A stretch of 64,000 bases of DNA from Pseudomonas sp. Marseille-Q3773 (GCF_916618955.1 NZ_OU745390.1:4092001-4156000), one strand, 5' to 3'. Shown: positions 36,802-47,481, counted from the first letter of the stretch. Translations and numbers: made by a program. Notes: generated from the sequence alone by a model not told the origin.

Positions 36802-39015
36802 CTATTTGCGCAACAGACGCAAGCCGTTGAATACCACCAGCAGGCTGACGCCCATGTCGGCAAACACCGCCATCCACATGGTGGCCATGCCGGCAAAGGT
36901 GATCGCCAGGAATATCGCCTTGATACCCAACGCCAGAACGATGTTCTGCATGAGGATCGCCGCACTTTGCCGCGACAGCCTGACGAAGGCCGGGATTTTA
37001 CGCAAGTCGTCGTCCATCAGCGCAACGTCGGCGGTTTCGATGGCGGTGTCGGTACCGGCCGCCGCCATGGCGAAACCGATCTCGGCGCGGGCCAGCGCCG
37101 GGGCATCGTTGATGCCGTCGCCGACCATGCCCACCCGATGGCCCTGGGCGTACAGCGCTTCGATGCTCGTCAGCTTGTCGGCAGGCAGCAGGTTGCCTTC
37201 GGCGCGGTCGATGCCGACCACGGCAGCGATGGCCTGGGCGGTATGCGGGTTGTCACCGGTCAACATCACGGTCTTGATGCCCAACTCATGCAGCTCGACG
37301 ATGGCCTGGCGGCTGCTGTCCTTGACCGTATCGGCCACAGCGAACAAGGCCAGGGGGCCGGAGCGGTCGAGCAGCAGCACCACGGTCTTGCCCTGACGTT
37401 CCAGCGCATCCAGCTGGGCCTCCAGCTGCGGCGAGCACAGGCCCAGCTCCTCGACCATCCGGTGGTTGCCCAGGTGGTAGAGCTCACCCGCAATGCGGCC
37501 TCGCACACCTCGGCCGGCCAGGGCGGCGAAATCCTCGACCTCGGCCAGGGCCAGCCCTTGTTGCTTGCCGAACTGGGCAATCGCACGGGATACCGGGTGG
37601 TCCGAACGCTCGCCCAGGCTGGCGGCAAGGGCCTGGGCGCGGCCTTCGAACAGCGGCTCCAGCACCTTGGCGTCGGTCTGCACGGGCTTGCCATGGGTGA
37701 TCGTGCCGGTCTTGTCCAGTGCCAGGAAGTCCAGATGCCGGCCGCCCTCCAGATACACGCCGCCCTTGATCAGGATGCCTTTGCGCGCGGCGGCGGCCAG
37801 CCCGCTGACGATGGTTACCGGAGTCGAAATCACCAAGGCACACGGGCAGGCCACCACCAGCAGCACCAGGGCGCGATAGATCCAGTCGAACCAGGCGCCG
37901 GCCATGAACAGCGGCGGTATTACCGCCACGGCCAATGCTATGGCGAATACCACCGGTGTATAGATGCGCGAGAAGCGGTCGACGAACCGCTGGGTAGGCG
38001 CCCGAGCACCTTGCGCTTCCTCGACCGCCTTGATGATCCGCGCCAGGGTCGATTGCCCGGCAACTGCGGTAACGCGAAACTCCAGTGCGCCCGCCTGGTT
38101 GATGGTACCGGCGAACAGCTTGTCACCCACCGCCTTCTCCACGGGCAGGCTTTCGCCGGTGATCGGCGCCTGATCGACGCTGGATTGCCCGCTGGTCACT
38201 TCGCCGTCCAGGCCAATGCGCTCGCCGGGGCGCACCCGCACCAAGGCACCGATGGTCACCTCACGCACTTCCACTTCACGCCATTGGCCATCGGCCTGGC
38301 GCACGGTGGCCATGTCCGGGGCGAGCTGCATCAGGCCACCAATCGCATTGCGCGCGCGGTCCAGCGAGCGGGCTTCGATCAGTTCGGCGACGGTGAACAG
38401 CACCATCACCATGGCGGCTTCCGGCCACTGGCCGATCAGCACGGCGCCGGTCACGGCAATGCTCATCAGCGCGTTGATATTGAGGTTGCGGTTCTTGAGC
38501 GCGATCCAGCCCTTTTTGTAGGTACCCAGACCACAGCCAAGGATGGCCGCCAACGCCAGTGCCGCCACGACCCATTCCGGGGCCAGCGCCGCAAAATGCA
38601 CGATCTCGGCGGCGAGCGCGGCGACGCCCGACAAAGCCAGCGGCCACCAGCGGGCCTTGGCCGATTGTGGCGCGCTGGCGCTTCCTTCATCTGCACTGCC
38701 AAGCGGCTCGGCTGTCATGCCCAGGCTGTCGATCGCCTGCTCGATTTCGGCAGTGCCGTTCAAGGTGTGACGCACGCCGAGTACGCGGTTTATGAGGTTG
38801 AATTCCAGTTGCTCGATGCCCGCCAGCTTGCCCAGCTTATCCTGGATCAGCGTTTGCTCGGTCGGGCAGTCCATGGCCTCGATGCGGAAGCGGCTGAGCT
38901 GGGCGTGGCTGCTGGCCTTTCCACTCACCTGTACCTTGGCAGGCGCAACGGAGGCTTCACAGCAGCTGTGGGCGTGGTGGTGATGCTTGTGTTCGTGGCT
39001 GGCAGGCTGGTTCAT
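36802..39015 (-). CDS. cadA: cadmium/zinc/lead-exporting P1B-type ATPase
   Basis: CadA pumps divalent soft metals out of the cytoplasm. The 737-residue product has a His-rich N-terminus (about 8-16), a metal-binding domain whose usual CxxC is replaced by DCPTE (Cys50, Glu53), the CPC membrane motif in [10 protein letters not shown], the phosphorylated Asp in DKTGT, the SDHP motif for ATP binding and [10 protein letters not shown]. The start at 39015 ([11 protein letters not shown]) is chosen because the frame to 39054 would cover the CadR operator. Divergent from cadR. Confidence 0.94.
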   Translation of the reverse strand: MNQPASHEHKHHHHAHSCCEASVAPAKVQVSGKASSHAQLSRFRIEAMDCPTEQTLIQDKLGKLAGIEQLEFNLINRVLGVRHTLNGTAEIEQAIDSLGMTAEPLGSADEGSASAPQSAKARWWPLALSGVAALAAEIVHFAALAPEWVVAALALAAILGCGLGTYKKGWIALKNRNLNINALMSIAVTGAVLIGQWPEAAMVMVLFTVAELIEARSLDRARNAIGGLMQLAPDMATVRQADGQWREVEVREVTIGALVRVRPGERIGLDGEVTSGQSSVDQAPITGESLPVEKAVGDKLFAGTINQAGALEFRVTAVAGQSTLARIIKAVEEAQGARAPTQRFVDRFSRIYTPVVFAIALAVAVIPPLFMAGAWFDWIYRALVLLVVACPCALVISTPVTIVSGLAAAARKGILIKGGVYLEGGRHLDFLALDKTGTITHGKPVQTDAKVLEPLFEGRAQALAASLGERSDHPVSRAIAQFGKQQGLALAEVEDFAALAGRGVRGRIAGELYHLGNHRMVEELGLCSPQLEAQLDALERQGKTVVLLLDRSGPLALFAVADTVKDSSRQAIVELHELGIKTVMLTGDNPHTAQAIAAVVGIDRAEGNLLPADKLTSIEALYAQGHRVGMVGDGINDAPALARAEIGFAMAAAGTDTAIETADVALMDDDLRKIPAFVRLSRQSAAILMQNIVLALGIKAIFLAITFAGMATMWMAVFADMGVSLLVVFNGLRLLRK

Positions 39016-39052
39016 GGGTTCGTCCTTAATATGAGCCTGTTGCCAAGTGAAC

Positions 39053-39073
39053 ACCCTGTAGCCACTATAGGGT
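39053..39073. promoter_or_regulatory. CadR operator in the cadA/cadR divergent promoter
   Basis: Half-sites ACCCTGTAG and CTATAGGGT flank CCA (one mismatch). On the minus strand TTGACC overlaps the operator as a -35 and TTCACT lies 19 bases on as a -10; this long spacer is the hallmark of MerR-family activation by DNA untwisting. Confidence 0.75.
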
Positions 39074-39098
39074 CAAGCCACTTGCTGGAGATTTGCTG

Positions 39099-39542
39099 AT
39101 GAAGATCGGAGAACTGGCCAAGGCCACCGATTGCGCCGTGGAAACCATCCGTTACTACGAGCGCGAGCAGCTGCTGCCCGAGCCGGCACGCTCGGAGGGC
39201 AACTACCGGCTGTACACCCAGGCGCACGTCGAGCGGCTGACCTTCATCCGCAACTGCCGCACCCTGGACATGACCCTGGACGAAATCCGTAGCCTGCTAG
39301 GCCTGCGCGACAGCCCTGATGATTCCTGCGGCAGCGTCAATGCGTTGATCGACGAGCATATCGAGCACGTGCAGGCGCGGATCGATGGTCTGGTGGCGTT
39401 GCAGCAACAGCTTGTGGAACTGCGCCGGCGCTGCAGTGCACAAGGGGCGGAGTGTGCGATCTTGCAGCAACTGGAGACGAACGGGGCGGTATCGGTGCCG
39501 GAAACCGAGCATTCGCATGTGGGGCGAAGCCATGGGCATTAA
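39099..39542 (+). CDS. cadR: MerR family cadmium-responsive regulator
   Basis: The 147-residue protein matches the known Pseudomonas CadR: a MerR helix-turn-helix, a dimer coiled coil, cadmium ligands Cys77, Cys112 and Cys119, and a His-rich tail (His138, 140, 145, 147) that can form a second metal site. It represses its own promoter and activates cadA when cadmium is present. Start at 39099; two residues upstream in frame are an alternative. Confidence 0.95.
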   Translation: MKIGELAKATDCAVETIRYYEREQLLPEPARSEGNYRLYTQAHVERLTFIRNCRTLDMTLDEIRSLLGLRDSPDDSCGSVNALIDEHIEHVQARIDGLVALQQQLVELRRRCSAQGAECAILQQLETNGAVSVPETEHSHVGRSHGH

Positions 39543-39550
39543 GCCAAAAG

Positions 39551-39640
39551 CTTCGCGGGTAAACCCGCTCCCACAGGTACTGCACAAGCCTGAGCTTTGT
39601 GCGGTCCCTGTGGGAGCGAGTTTACCCGCGAAGAGGCCGG
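39551..39640. repeat. paired REP element 3 (inverted)
   Basis: Two facing REP copies begin 9 bases after the cadR stop and end 20 bases before the convergent thyA stop. Confidence 0.9.
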
Positions 39641-39659
39641 TACAGGCAATAGAGATCTG

Positions 39660-40631
39660 TCAGACCGCCATCGGCGCCGTCATCGGCGCATGGTGCTCAT
39701 ACCCTTCCAGCCAGAAATCACTCGGCTCGATCTTCTCCAGCCACTCCGGTTCGTACCTGCCCGTATCGGCAAACGCCGGCACGCGGTCGCTGATCACCAG
39801 CTTCGGCGCTTCCAGCGGCTCGCGCTTGAGCTGCTCGTTGAGCATCTCCAGGTGGTTTTCATACACATGGGCATCGCCGATGAAGTAGGTGAACCACCGC
39901 GGGGTGTAGCCGGTCAGGCGGCCGAACAGCGACAGCAGCGCCGCGCCTTCGGTGAGGTTGAACGGCGTACCCAGGCCCAGGTCGTTGGAGCGGATGTACA
40001 GGGTCAGGGAAATTTCCTTCGTCTCTACATTCGGGTGGAACTGGTACAGCAGGTGGCACGGCGGCAGCGCCATTTCGTCCAGCTGCGCGCAGTTCCAGCC
40101 GTGGAACAGGATGCGCCGGCTGCCCGGGTCGTTGGCGATGGTGTCCAGGCACTGACGCACCTGGTCGATAGCCTTGTACAGGATAACGAAGGCGACGCCG
40201 TTCTCCTCGTCCTGGGCGATGCGGCGGAAGCCTGCCTGCTCGGCCATCTCGATGGCCGCCGGGTTGCTCAGCGGAATGCGCTTGTAGCCCGGCCACTGGC
40301 GCCACTGCACGCCGTAGATCTCGCCCAGGTCGTCCTGGCCCTGGCGGAACGGGTTGGCCAGCCACTGGGCGTTTTCATTGGCGTTCTGGTCCCAGACCTT
40401 GCAGCCAAGCTCGCGGAATTCACCGGCGTTCTTCACACCGCGCAGGAAACCGACCATTTCGCCGATCGCCGACTTGAACGCCAACTTGCGCGTGGTGATG
40501 GCCGGGAAGCCCTTCTGCAAGTCGAAACGCAGCATGGCGCCCGGCAGGCTGATGGTGCGGATGCCGGTGCGGTTGCCCTGCAGCGTGCCGTTTTCGATGA
40601 CGTCGCGGACCAGGTCCAGATACTGTTTCAT
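39660..40631 (-). CDS. thyA: thymidylate synthase
   Basis: ThyA makes dTMP from dUMP using methylene-tetrahydrofolate. The 323-residue product has the catalytic Cys in [10 protein letters not shown], the dUMP-binding [11 protein letters not shown] and the C-terminal [13 protein letters not shown]. It is longer than the 264-residue E. coli enzyme, with an insertion of about 50 residues in the first half similar in size to that of the longer Lactobacillus-type enzymes. It is third in a minus-strand run after the TauE/SafE gene and lgt. Confidence 0.96.
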   Translation of the reverse strand: MKQYLDLVRDVIENGTLQGNRTGIRTISLPGAMLRFDLQKGFPAITTRKLAFKSAIGEMVGFLRGVKNAGEFRELGCKVWDQNANENAQWLANPFRQGQDDLGEIYGVQWRQWPGYKRIPLSNPAAIEMAEQAGFRRIAQDEENGVAFVILYKAIDQVRQCLDTIANDPGSRRILFHGWNCAQLDEMALPPCHLLYQFHPNVETKEISLTLYIRSNDLGLGTPFNLTEGAALLSLFGRLTGYTPRWFTYFIGDAHVYENHLEMLNEQLKREPLEAPKLVISDRVPAFADTGRYEPEWLEKIEPSDFWLEGYEHHAPMTAPMAV

Positions 40632-40650
40632 GGCTTACCTGTAGCAAGAA

Positions 40651-40673
40651 CGGCAGGGGGATCGCCCCTGCCG
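40651..40673. terminator. hairpin between lgt and thyA
   Basis: A 9-bp stem CGGCAGGGG / CCCCTGCCG with a 5-base loop. No U-run follows on the minus strand, so it may reduce rather than stop read-through from lgt into thyA. Confidence 0.4.
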
Positions 40674-40682
40674 TGGGATTAA

Positions 40683-41489
40683 TCAGGCGGGTTTCGCCGT
40701 GGGCTTGCGATTATAAGCCCACCAGATCAGGCCGAGGCCAGCCAGGATCATCGGTACGCAGAGAATCTGACCCATGGTCAGCCAGCCCCAGGCCAGATAG
40801 CCGAGCTGGGCATCCGGTACGCGGACGAATTCGACGATGAAGCGGAAGATGCCGTAGAACAACGCGAACATACCCGACACCGCCATGGTTGGCCGCGGCT
40901 TGCGCGAGAACAGCCAGAGGATGACGAACAGCGCCACGCCCTCGAGGGCGAACTGATACAGCTGCGACGGGTGCCGTGGCAACTGCGCCGGGTCGCTGAA
41001 CGGCGGGAAGATCATCGCCCATGGCACATCGGTCGGCTTGCCCCACAGCTCGGCGTTGATGAAATTGCCGATGCGCCCGGCGCCCAGGCCGATCGGCACC
41101 AGCGGGGCGACGAAGTCCATCAGTTCGAAGAACGACTTGTTGTTGCGCTTGCCGAACCACAAGGCCGCCAGCATCACCCCAATGAAGCCGCCGTGGAACG
41201 ACATGCCGCCTTTCCAGACCTCGAAGATCAGCGTCGGGTTGGCCAGGTAGGCGTGCAGGTCGTAGAACAGCACATAGCCCAGCCGGCCACCGACGATCAC
41301 CCCCATCGACAGCCAGAACACCAGGTCGGAGAGCTTTTCGCGCGTCCAGGTGTGGTCGAAGCGGTTCAGCCGGCGCGAGGCGAGCAGCCAGGCACCCCCT
41401 ATGCCGACCAGGTACATCAGGCCGTACCAATGGATTTTCAGCGGCCCGATGGCTACGGCCACGGGATCTATCTGCGGGTAAGGCAGCAT
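40683..41489 (-). CDS. lgt: prolipoprotein diacylglyceryl transferase
   Basis: Lgt adds diacylglycerol to the lipobox Cys of prolipoproteins, the first step of lipoprotein maturation in the inner membrane. The 268-residue protein has about seven membrane helices, [10 protein letters not shown] and the Lgt signature [13 protein letters not shown]. It follows the TauE/SafE gene by 16 bp. Confidence 0.96.
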   Translation of the reverse strand: MLPYPQIDPVAVAIGPLKIHWYGLMYLVGIGGAWLLASRRLNRFDHTWTREKLSDLVFWLSMGVIVGGRLGYVLFYDLHAYLANPTLIFEVWKGGMSFHGGFIGVMLAALWFGKRNNKSFFELMDFVAPLVPIGLGAGRIGNFINAELWGKPTDVPWAMIFPPFSDPAQLPRHPSQLYQFALEGVALFVILWLFSRKPRPTMAVSGMFALFYGIFRFIVEFVRVPDAQLGYLAWGWLTMGQILCVPMILAGLGLIWWAYNRKPTAKPA

Positions 41490-41505
41490 GGAACTTCCTC
41501 TCGGT

Positions 41506-42288
41506 TCAAATCAGAAAGCTGAGCCCGACGCAGAACAGCAAGGCTGCGAACAGGCGCTTCAACAAACGCGGCGACAACTTGTGCGCCAGGCGCGCACCGA
41601 AGCGGGCGAAAAACATGCTGGTCACGGCAATGCCGACCAGCGCCGGCAGGTACACGTAACCCAGGCTATGGGCCGGCAGGTGCGCCTCATTCCAGCCCAG
41701 CAGCATGAAACTCAGGGCACTGGCCACGGCAATCGGCAGGCCGCAGGCCGAGGACGTGGCCACTGCCTGCTGCATGGGCAGACTGCGCCAGGTCAGGAAC
41801 GGCACGGTCAGCGAACCACCGCCGATGCCGAAGATCGCCGAGGCCCAGCCGATCACCCCGCCGGCACCGACCAGCGCGGGTTTGCCGGGGATGCCACGGC
41901 TGGCCTTGGGCTTGAGGTCGAGCGCCATCTGCGCGGCGATGACCAGGGCGAACACGCCAATGATCTTTTGCAGCAGCGGCCCCTGGATCAGCGAGGCGGT
42001 CTTGGCGCCGACACCGGCGCCGATGAGAATGCCGAGGGTCATCCAGGCGAAGATCGGCCATTGCACCGCGCCTTTACGGTGGTGTTCGAGCACGGCGTTG
42101 ATCGAGGTGAAGACGATGGTTGCCAGCGATGTGCCGACCGCCAGGTGAGTCAGCACCGAGGCATCAAACCCCTGCAAGGTGAAGCTGAACACCAGCACCG
42201 GCACGATGATGATGCCACCACCCACACCGAACAACCCGGCCAGCACACCGGCACAGGCGCCCAACACCAGATAGAGCACGAATTCCAT
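41506..42288 (-). CDS. TauE/SafE family sulfite/anion exporter-like protein
   Basis: The 260-residue membrane protein has about eight helices arranged in two repeats, each with the family's glycine motif ([15 protein letters not shown] at the N-terminus and [16 protein letters not shown] in the middle). Relatives move sulfite or sulfonates, but the substrate here cannot be assigned. The start at 42288 (MEFVLYL) gives the family length; the frame continues to 42309. It is the first of a three-gene operon with lgt and thyA. Confidence 0.87.
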   Translation of the reverse strand: MEFVLYLVLGACAGVLAGLFGVGGGIIIVPVLVFSFTLQGFDASVLTHLAVGTSLATIVFTSINAVLEHHRKGAVQWPIFAWMTLGILIGAGVGAKTASLIQGPLLQKIIGVFALVIAAQMALDLKPKASRGIPGKPALVGAGGVIGWASAIFGIGGGSLTVPFLTWRSLPMQQAVATSSACGLPIAVASALSFMLLGWNEAHLPAHSLGYVYLPALVGIAVTSMFFARFGARLAHKLSPRLLKRLFAALLFCVGLSFLI

Positions 42289-42418
42289 TCGTCTTCCCCG
42301 AAAAATCAATCCGGCATGGTAACGGAAGCCGGGCTCGGCGCTCTAGTGAAGTCTGTGTCAGGATGGATCAGTCCCGCCGCTGTGGGTACAGTGGCAAAAA
42401 CACACAGAGGCTCGAACG

Positions 42419-43165
42419 ATGTGCCTGATCGTATTCGCCTGGCGACCAGGGCATGCTCTGCCGCTGGTGGTGGCGGCCAACCGCGACGAGTTCTATGCCC
42501 GCCCTACCCAGGCCCTGGCAGCCTGGGAAGACGCACCGGGGGTGTATGCCGGGCGTGATCTGGAAGCCGGCGGAACCTGGTTGGGGGTGGGTCCGCAAGG
42601 GCGGTTCGCGGCGCTGACCAACATCCGCGACCCACGCCAACCGTTGGGTCCACGTTCACGCGGCGAGCTGGTGGCGGCCTACCTGCAGGGTGAGCTGGGG
42701 GTCGAGGCCTATCTGGATCAGGTAGCCAGCCGCAGCGGACAGTATTCAGGTTTCAACCTGCTGGTGGGCGATGGCGGACAGCTTGGCTACCTGCATGCCA
42801 GGCATGCCGCACCGCGCTTGCTTGAGGCCGGGGTGTACGGGTTATCCAACGCCGGGCTGGATACGCCGTGGCCGAAGCTGGTGAAAGCGCGGAGCGGGCT
42901 CGAGGGGTTGCTGGCCAACGCAGACCCGCAGCGGTTGCTGGCCTTGCTGGCCGATGCCGAACCTGCGCCGGAAGGCGAGTTGCCGGAGACCGGAGTGGGA
43001 TTGGCGACCGAGAAACTGTTGTCGAGCGTGTTCATTGCCAGCCAGAACTATGGGACCCGGGCGAGTACCGTGCTATTGATCGATGATCAAGGCAGAAGGC
43101 GGCTGATTGAGCGCAGTTTCGGCCCGTTTGGCGGGCATCTTGGAGAAGTTGATCTTTTGCTTTGA
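42419..43165 (+). CDS. NRDE (TANGO2-like) family protein
   Basis: A 248-residue protein beginning MCLIVFAWRPG with the name-giving ANRDEFY motif. The N-terminal Cys2 is characteristic of this Ntn-hydrolase-like family. Its function in bacteria is not known; eukaryotic TANGO2 is linked to heme or lipid handling. It stands alone, divergent from the TauE/SafE gene. Confidence 0.88.
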   Translation: MCLIVFAWRPGHALPLVVAANRDEFYARPTQALAAWEDAPGVYAGRDLEAGGTWLGVGPQGRFAALTNIRDPRQPLGPRSRGELVAAYLQGELGVEAYLDQVASRSGQYSGFNLLVGDGGQLGYLHARHAAPRLLEAGVYGLSNAGLDTPWPKLVKARSGLEGLLANADPQRLLALLADAEPAPEGELPETGVGLATEKLLSSVFIASQNYGTRASTVLLIDDQGRRRLIERSFGPFGGHLGEVDLLL

Positions 43166-43172
43166 GGGCCAT

Positions 43173-43191
43173 GGGGCTGCTTGGCAGCCCC
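43173..43191. terminator. bidirectional terminator between NRDE gene and ptsP
   Basis: An 8-bp stem GGGGCTGC / GCAGCCCC with a 3-base loop, seven bases before the ptsP stop on the other strand. The same stem sequence ends tcyP. Confidence 0.6.
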
Positions 43192-43197
43192 AGCACT

Positions 43198-45477
43198 TCA
43201 GAGGGTTTTATTGGCCCCAGGCCCGATCATCCGCGCCAACCCGAGGTTCTTCAGGGCCAGCTGCAGCGAGCTGTGGATAACCTGCGGGTTGTCATGGCTC
43301 AGGGCCTCCACCAACAGCTCCTTGGCTTTGCTCAGGTTCACCTGACGCAACATCCATTTCACTTTCGGCAGGTTGGTGGCGTTCATCGACAGGCTGTCGA
43401 AGCCCATTGCCATCAACAGGATCGCCGCCGCCGGGTCACCGGCCATCTCGCCACAGATGCTCACCGGCTTGCCTTCGCCGTGGGCGTCGCGCACCACTGT
43501 GTTGAGTGCTTGCAGCACCGCCGGATGCAGGTAATCGTACAAATCAGCCACACGCGGGTTGTTGCGGTCGACCGCCAGCAGGTACTGGGTCAGGTCGTTG
43601 GAGCCGACCGAGAGGAAGTCGACCTGCCGCGCCAGTTCCTTGGTCTGGTACACCGCCGCAGGAATTTCCACCATCACCCCCACCGGCGGCATCGGCACAT
43701 CGGTGCCTTCGTCGCGCACCTCGCCCCAGGCGCGGTGGATCAGGTGCAGAGCCTCTTCCAGCTCATGGATGCCGGAAATCATCGGCAGCAGGATGCGCAG
43801 GTTGTTCAGGCCCTCGCTGGCCTTGAGCATGGCGCGGGTCTGCACCAGGAAGATTTCCGGGTGGTCGAGGGTGACGCGGATGCCACGCCAGCCGAGAAAC
43901 GGGTTTTCTTCCTTGATCGGGAAGTACGACAGCGATTTGTCACCGCCGATGTCGAGGGTACGCATGGTCACCGGCAACGGATGGAATGCCGCCAACTGCT
44001 CGCGGTAGATGGCCAGCTGCTCCTTCTCGCTGGGGAAGCGCTGGTTGATCATGAACGGCACTTCGGTGCGGTACAGGCCAACCCCTTCGGCGCCGCGCTG
44101 CTGGGCACGGGCCACGTCGGCGAGCAGGCCGGTGTTGACCCACAGCGGCATGCGGTGGCCATCCGGGGTCACGCATGGCAGTTCGCGCAAGGCATCCAGG
44201 CCGCGGGCCAGCTGGCGTTCCTCTTCGACCACATCGCTGTACTGCTTGCGCAGCACTTCGCTGGGGTTGGTGAACACCTCGCCCTTGTAGCCGTCGACGA
44301 TCATCTCGATGCCGTCGACCTTGGAATAGGGCAAATCGACCAGGCCCATCACCGTGGGGATGCCCATGGCGCGGGCCAGGATAGCGACGTGGGAGTTGCC
44401 CGAGCCCAGCACCGAGACCAGGCCGACCAGCTTGCCTTCCGGCACTTCGCCGAGCATCGCCGGGGTCAGCTCTTCACTGACCAGGATGGTGTTATCGGCA
44501 TACACCAGCGACTGCGAGCGGGCCTCCTGCAGGTAGGCCAGCAGGCGTCGGCCGAGGTCCTTGACGTCTGAGGCGCGCTCGCGCAGGTAGTCATCGTCCA
44601 TCAGCTCGAAGCGGTTGACGTGCTCTCCCACCACCTGGCGCAGCGCGCCCTGTGCCCACTGGCCGGTCTTGATGACTTCGGTCACTTCACCGCCCAAGGC
44701 CGCGTCCTCGAGCATCATCAGGTACACATCGAACAACGCACGTTCTTCCGGGCGCAGCTGGGTGGCCAGCTTGGCGGACAGCTTGCGCATGTCGTCGCGC
44801 ACGCCTTCAAGGGCGTTCTGGAACAGGTTCAGTTCGGCGTCGATGTCATCGACGGTCTTGTCCGGCACCACTTCCAGGTCGGCCGGCGGCAGCATCACCA
44901 CCGCGCGCCCCACGGCGGCGCCAGGTGAGCCCGGCACACCAACGAAGCGCGCTTCCTGGATGCCCTTGCCCTGGCGGCCCAGGCCGCGGATCGAGCCGGT
45001 CGCCTCGGCGTGGGCGATAACCCCGGCCAGTTGCGCGCTCATGGTGACCAGGAAGGCTTCTTCGCCCTCGTCGAACTGGCGACGCTCCTTTTGCTGGATG
45101 ACCAGTACCCCGACCACGCGGCGGTGGTGGATGATCGGCGCACCGAGGAAGGAGGCGAATTTCTCTTCACCGGTTTCGGCGAAGTAGCGGTAACGCGGGT
45201 GATCGGCAGCGTTTTCCAGGTTCAGCGGCTCTTCCCGGGTACCGACCAGGCCCACCAGGCCTTCGTTGGGGGCCATGCTGACCTTGCCGATGGAGCGCTT
45301 GTTCAAGCCTTCGGTGGCCATCAGCACGAAGCGGTTGGTTTCCGGGTCGAGCAGGTAGACCGAGCAGACCTGGCTGCCCATGGCCTCCTTGACACGCAAG
45401 ACAATGATCCCCAACGCCGACTTGAGATCTTTGGCGGAGTTTACTTCCTGGACGATCTTGCGCAGCGTATTGAGCAT
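43198..45477 (-). CDS. ptsP: phosphoenolpyruvate-protein phosphotransferase of the nitrogen PTS (EI-Ntr)
   Basis: The 759-residue protein has an N-terminal GAF sensor domain (about 1-150), then a full EI module: the phosphorylated His in NSHVAILARA, the PEP-binding arginine in EGVGLYRTEV, and GDPAAAILLMAMGFDSLSM near the C-terminus. It takes phosphate from PEP and passes it to NPr and EIIA-Ntr, which link nitrogen and carbon status. It is 22 bp downstream of rppH, a conserved pairing. Confidence 0.96.
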   Translation of the reverse strand: MLNTLRKIVQEVNSAKDLKSALGIIVLRVKEAMGSQVCSVYLLDPETNRFVLMATEGLNKRSIGKVSMAPNEGLVGLVGTREEPLNLENAADHPRYRYFAETGEEKFASFLGAPIIHHRRVVGVLVIQQKERRQFDEGEEAFLVTMSAQLAGVIAHAEATGSIRGLGRQGKGIQEARFVGVPGSPGAAVGRAVVMLPPADLEVVPDKTVDDIDAELNLFQNALEGVRDDMRKLSAKLATQLRPEERALFDVYLMMLEDAALGGEVTEVIKTGQWAQGALRQVVGEHVNRFELMDDDYLRERASDVKDLGRRLLAYLQEARSQSLVYADNTILVSEELTPAMLGEVPEGKLVGLVSVLGSGNSHVAILARAMGIPTVMGLVDLPYSKVDGIEMIVDGYKGEVFTNPSEVLRKQYSDVVEEERQLARGLDALRELPCVTPDGHRMPLWVNTGLLADVARAQQRGAEGVGLYRTEVPFMINQRFPSEKEQLAIYREQLAAFHPLPVTMRTLDIGGDKSLSYFPIKEENPFLGWRGIRVTLDHPEIFLVQTRAMLKASEGLNNLRILLPMISGIHELEEALHLIHRAWGEVRDEGTDVPMPPVGVMVEIPAAVYQTKELARQVDFLSVGSNDLTQYLLAVDRNNPRVADLYDYLHPAVLQALNTVVRDAHGEGKPVSICGEMAGDPAAAILLMAMGFDSLSMNATNLPKVKWMLRQVNLSKAKELLVEALSHDNPQVIHSSLQLALKNLGLARMIGPGANKTL

Positions 45478-45499
45478 GGCTCGGGGTCGAACTCCGTCG

Positions 45500-45979
45500 T
45501 CAGTCGCGCGTCAGCAGACGCGGTGCTAGCTCTTTCAGGGCGCGCCGGTAAACCTCGCGCTTGAATGTCACAACCTGGCCCAGCGGGTACCAATAGCTGA
45601 CCCAACGCCAGCCGTCGAATTCCGGCTTGCCGGTCAGGTCCATCCGCACCCGTTGTTCGTTGCTGACCAGGCGCAGCAGGAACCACTTCTGCTTCTGGCC
45701 GATGCACAACGGCTGGCTATGCGTACGCACCAGCCGCTGAGGTAAACGATAACGCAACCAGCCACGGGTGCAGGCAAGAATTTCCACATCATCGCGCTCC
45801 AGGCCAACTTCTTCGTTCAGCTCGCGGTACAGGGCGTCTTCCGGCGTCTCGTCAGGGTTGATGCCACCCTGGGGAAATTGCCAGGCATCCTGGTTGATCC
45901 GTCGAGCCCATAGCACCTGCCCGGCATCATTCGTGAGAATGATCCCGACATTGGGGCGAAAACCATCCGGGTCGATCAC
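45500..45979 (-). CDS. rppH: RNA pyrophosphohydrolase
   Basis: RppH removes pyrophosphate from the 5' end of mRNA and so starts decay. The 159-residue product has the Nudix box in the [20 protein letters not shown] region and the RppH-typical start [13 protein letters not shown]. The start codon is GTG at 45979, because the conserved frame begins there; the frame runs on to 46051 but the extra residues are not conserved. Divergent from the HAD phosphatase gene. Confidence 0.94.
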   Translation of the reverse strand: MIDPDGFRPNVGIILTNDAGQVLWARRINQDAWQFPQGGINPDETPEDALYRELNEEVGLERDDVEILACTRGWLRYRLPQRLVRTHSQPLCIGQKQKWFLLRLVSNEQRVRMDLTGKPEFDGWRWVSYWYPLGQVVTFKREVYRRALKELAPRLLTRD

Positions 45980-46120
45980 GGCAGCAACCTCGCAAACGCA
46001 TGTCACAGCATTGTTCCACAAAGCTTGCGAGCGCAGCAACGCGCCCGCCAAGCTTATGTGCAGCGGTGTGAAAACTCCGTATTCTGCGGGCCTACCTTGT
46101 GGCTGATGCGAGTGACCGCA

Positions 46121-46777
46121 ATGCGCCTGGCTTTATTCGACCTGGACAATACCCTCCTCGGTGGCGACAGCGACCATGCCTGGGGTGATTACCTGTGCCA
46201 ACGCGGCATCGTCGACCCGTTTGCCTACAAGCAACGCAACGATGCCTTCTACCAGAACTACCTGAACGGCACGCTGGACCTGCAGGCCTACCTGGCGTTT
46301 TCCATGGAGATCCTTGCGGCAACGCCCGTGGCCCAGCTCGACGAATGGCACCGCGACTTCATGCGCGCTTGCATCGAGCCGATCATCCTGCCCAAGGCGC
46401 TGGCCTTGCTGGAGCAGCACCGTGAAGCGGGCGACCAACTGGTGATCATCACCGCCACCAACCGCTTCGTCACCGCGCCGATTGCCCGGCGCCTGGGGGT
46501 TCGCGTGTTGCTGGCGACCGAATGCGAGATGCGTGATGGCCGTTACACCGGGCGTAGTACCGATATACCCTGTTTCCGTGAAGGCAAGGTGACGCGGCTG
46601 GAACGCTGGATACTGGAGAACGGCTTTGATCTTGAGGACAGCTACTTCTATAGCGACTCTATGAACGATCTGCCGTTGTTGCAGCGGGTGGCGCATGCGG
46701 TAGCGGTGGATCCCGACCCGAACCTGCGGGCGGAGGCCGAGCAACGTGGGTGGCCGGTGGTTTCGTTGCGAGATTGA
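46121..46777 (+). CDS. HAD-IB family phosphatase (SerB-like)
   Basis: This 218-residue protein has motif [17 protein letters not shown], motif II ITATN and motif [13 protein letters not shown], in the arrangement of subclass IB phosphoserine-phosphatase-like enzymes. The cap region (about 20-90) is helical. The substrate is unknown; some relatives act on histidinol-phosphate. The start at 46121 ([11 protein letters not shown]) is chosen for family length; ATG at 46106 is an alternative. Confidence 0.87.
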   Translation: MRLALFDLDNTLLGGDSDHAWGDYLCQRGIVDPFAYKQRNDAFYQNYLNGTLDLQAYLAFSMEILAATPVAQLDEWHRDFMRACIEPIILPKALALLEQHREAGDQLVIITATNRFVTAPIARRLGVRVLLATECEMRDGRYTGRSTDIPCFREGKVTRLERWILENGFDLEDSYFYSDSMNDLPLLQRVAHAVAVDPDPNLRAEAEQRGWPVVSLRD

Positions 46778-46790
46778 GATTTTCCTGTAG

Positions 46791-46885
46791 CGGCCTCTTC
46801 GCGGGTAAACCCGCTCCCACAGGTACTGCACAGCCATCAAGCCTTGCACAGGTCCTGTAGGAGCGGGTTTACCCGCGAAGAGGCC
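46791..46885. repeat. paired REP element 4 (inverted)
   Basis: Left copy 46791-46824 and inverted right copy 46853-46885, between two convergent stops. Confidence 0.9.
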
Positions 46886-46906
46886 AGCACATACAACACA
46901 AGGCTT

Positions 46907-47332
46907 TCAGACCGGCTTGGCGCCCATAAGCCCGGCAATGGACAGGAAGCAAACACCACTGAATACCGCCAGTGCCAGGGTAAAGCGCAACCCCACCACC
47001 TCGGCCTTGCGCAGCCGGTTCAGCCGGATCAGCAGCCACCACACGGCAAACGCGCCCAGCGTATAAATGACACTGGACGCCAGCACCCAGGTCTGTCCCA
47101 GCGGCCAGCCCACCAGATGTACCAGCCACCAGCCGGTGAACGGCATGCTCACCAGGCACAGGCCCATAACCAGCCAGACGAACACCAGCGGGCGACGCAG
47201 CAGCTTGGCGTAGGCCTCGGCATCGCCCTGGCGGCGGGCACGCACGGTCCAGAGCGCCAGGCCCAGGGCGCCCAGCAGCAGGAGCGCGGTGGCGATGATG
47301 TGCAGGGTCTTGAAGGTGGTCAGGTGTTCCAT
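46907..47332 (-). CDS. DUF2269 family membrane protein
   Basis: The 141-residue protein has four membrane helices: HIIATALLLLGALGLALW, FVWLVMGLCLVSMPFTGWW, TWVLASSVIYTLGAFAVWWL and LALAVFSGVCFLSIAGLMG. The pattern matches the DUF2269 family of uncharacterised small integral membrane proteins. It is flanked on both sides by paired REP elements. The start at 47332 (MEHLTTFKTLH) gives full length; an open frame to 47395 runs into the REP. Confidence 0.75.
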   Translation of the reverse strand: MEHLTTFKTLHIIATALLLLGALGLALWTVRARRQGDAEAYAKLLRRPLVFVWLVMGLCLVSMPFTGWWLVHLVGWPLGQTWVLASSVIYTLGAFAVWWLLIRLNRLRKAEVVGLRFTLALAVFSGVCFLSIAGLMGAKPV

Positions 47333-47366
47333 GTCTCTATTGTCCTTGAGCAGGCCATTTTGCAGT

Positions 47367-47460
47367 GGCTTCTTCGCGGGTGAACCCGCTCCCACAGGTA
47401 CTGCACTGACCTCGAGACTTGTGCAGTACCTGTGGGAGCGGGTTTACCCGCGAAAGGGCC
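47367..47460. repeat. paired REP element 5 (inverted)
   Basis: Two facing REP copies between the DUF2269 start and the ilvA stop. The spacer also holds an inverted AGTACC/CTGCAC-type extension (GGTACTGCAC / GTGCAGTACC), making the whole unit a long hairpin. Confidence 0.9.
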
Positions 47461-47481
47461 ATCAGCCCCAAGCTTAGCCGC

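Noticed and set aside
36574..39099. An 841-codon open frame antisense to cadA
   Set aside because: It mirrors the cadA coding strand, is composed of codon-complement residues rich in His, Gln and Gly, and has no recognisable domain.
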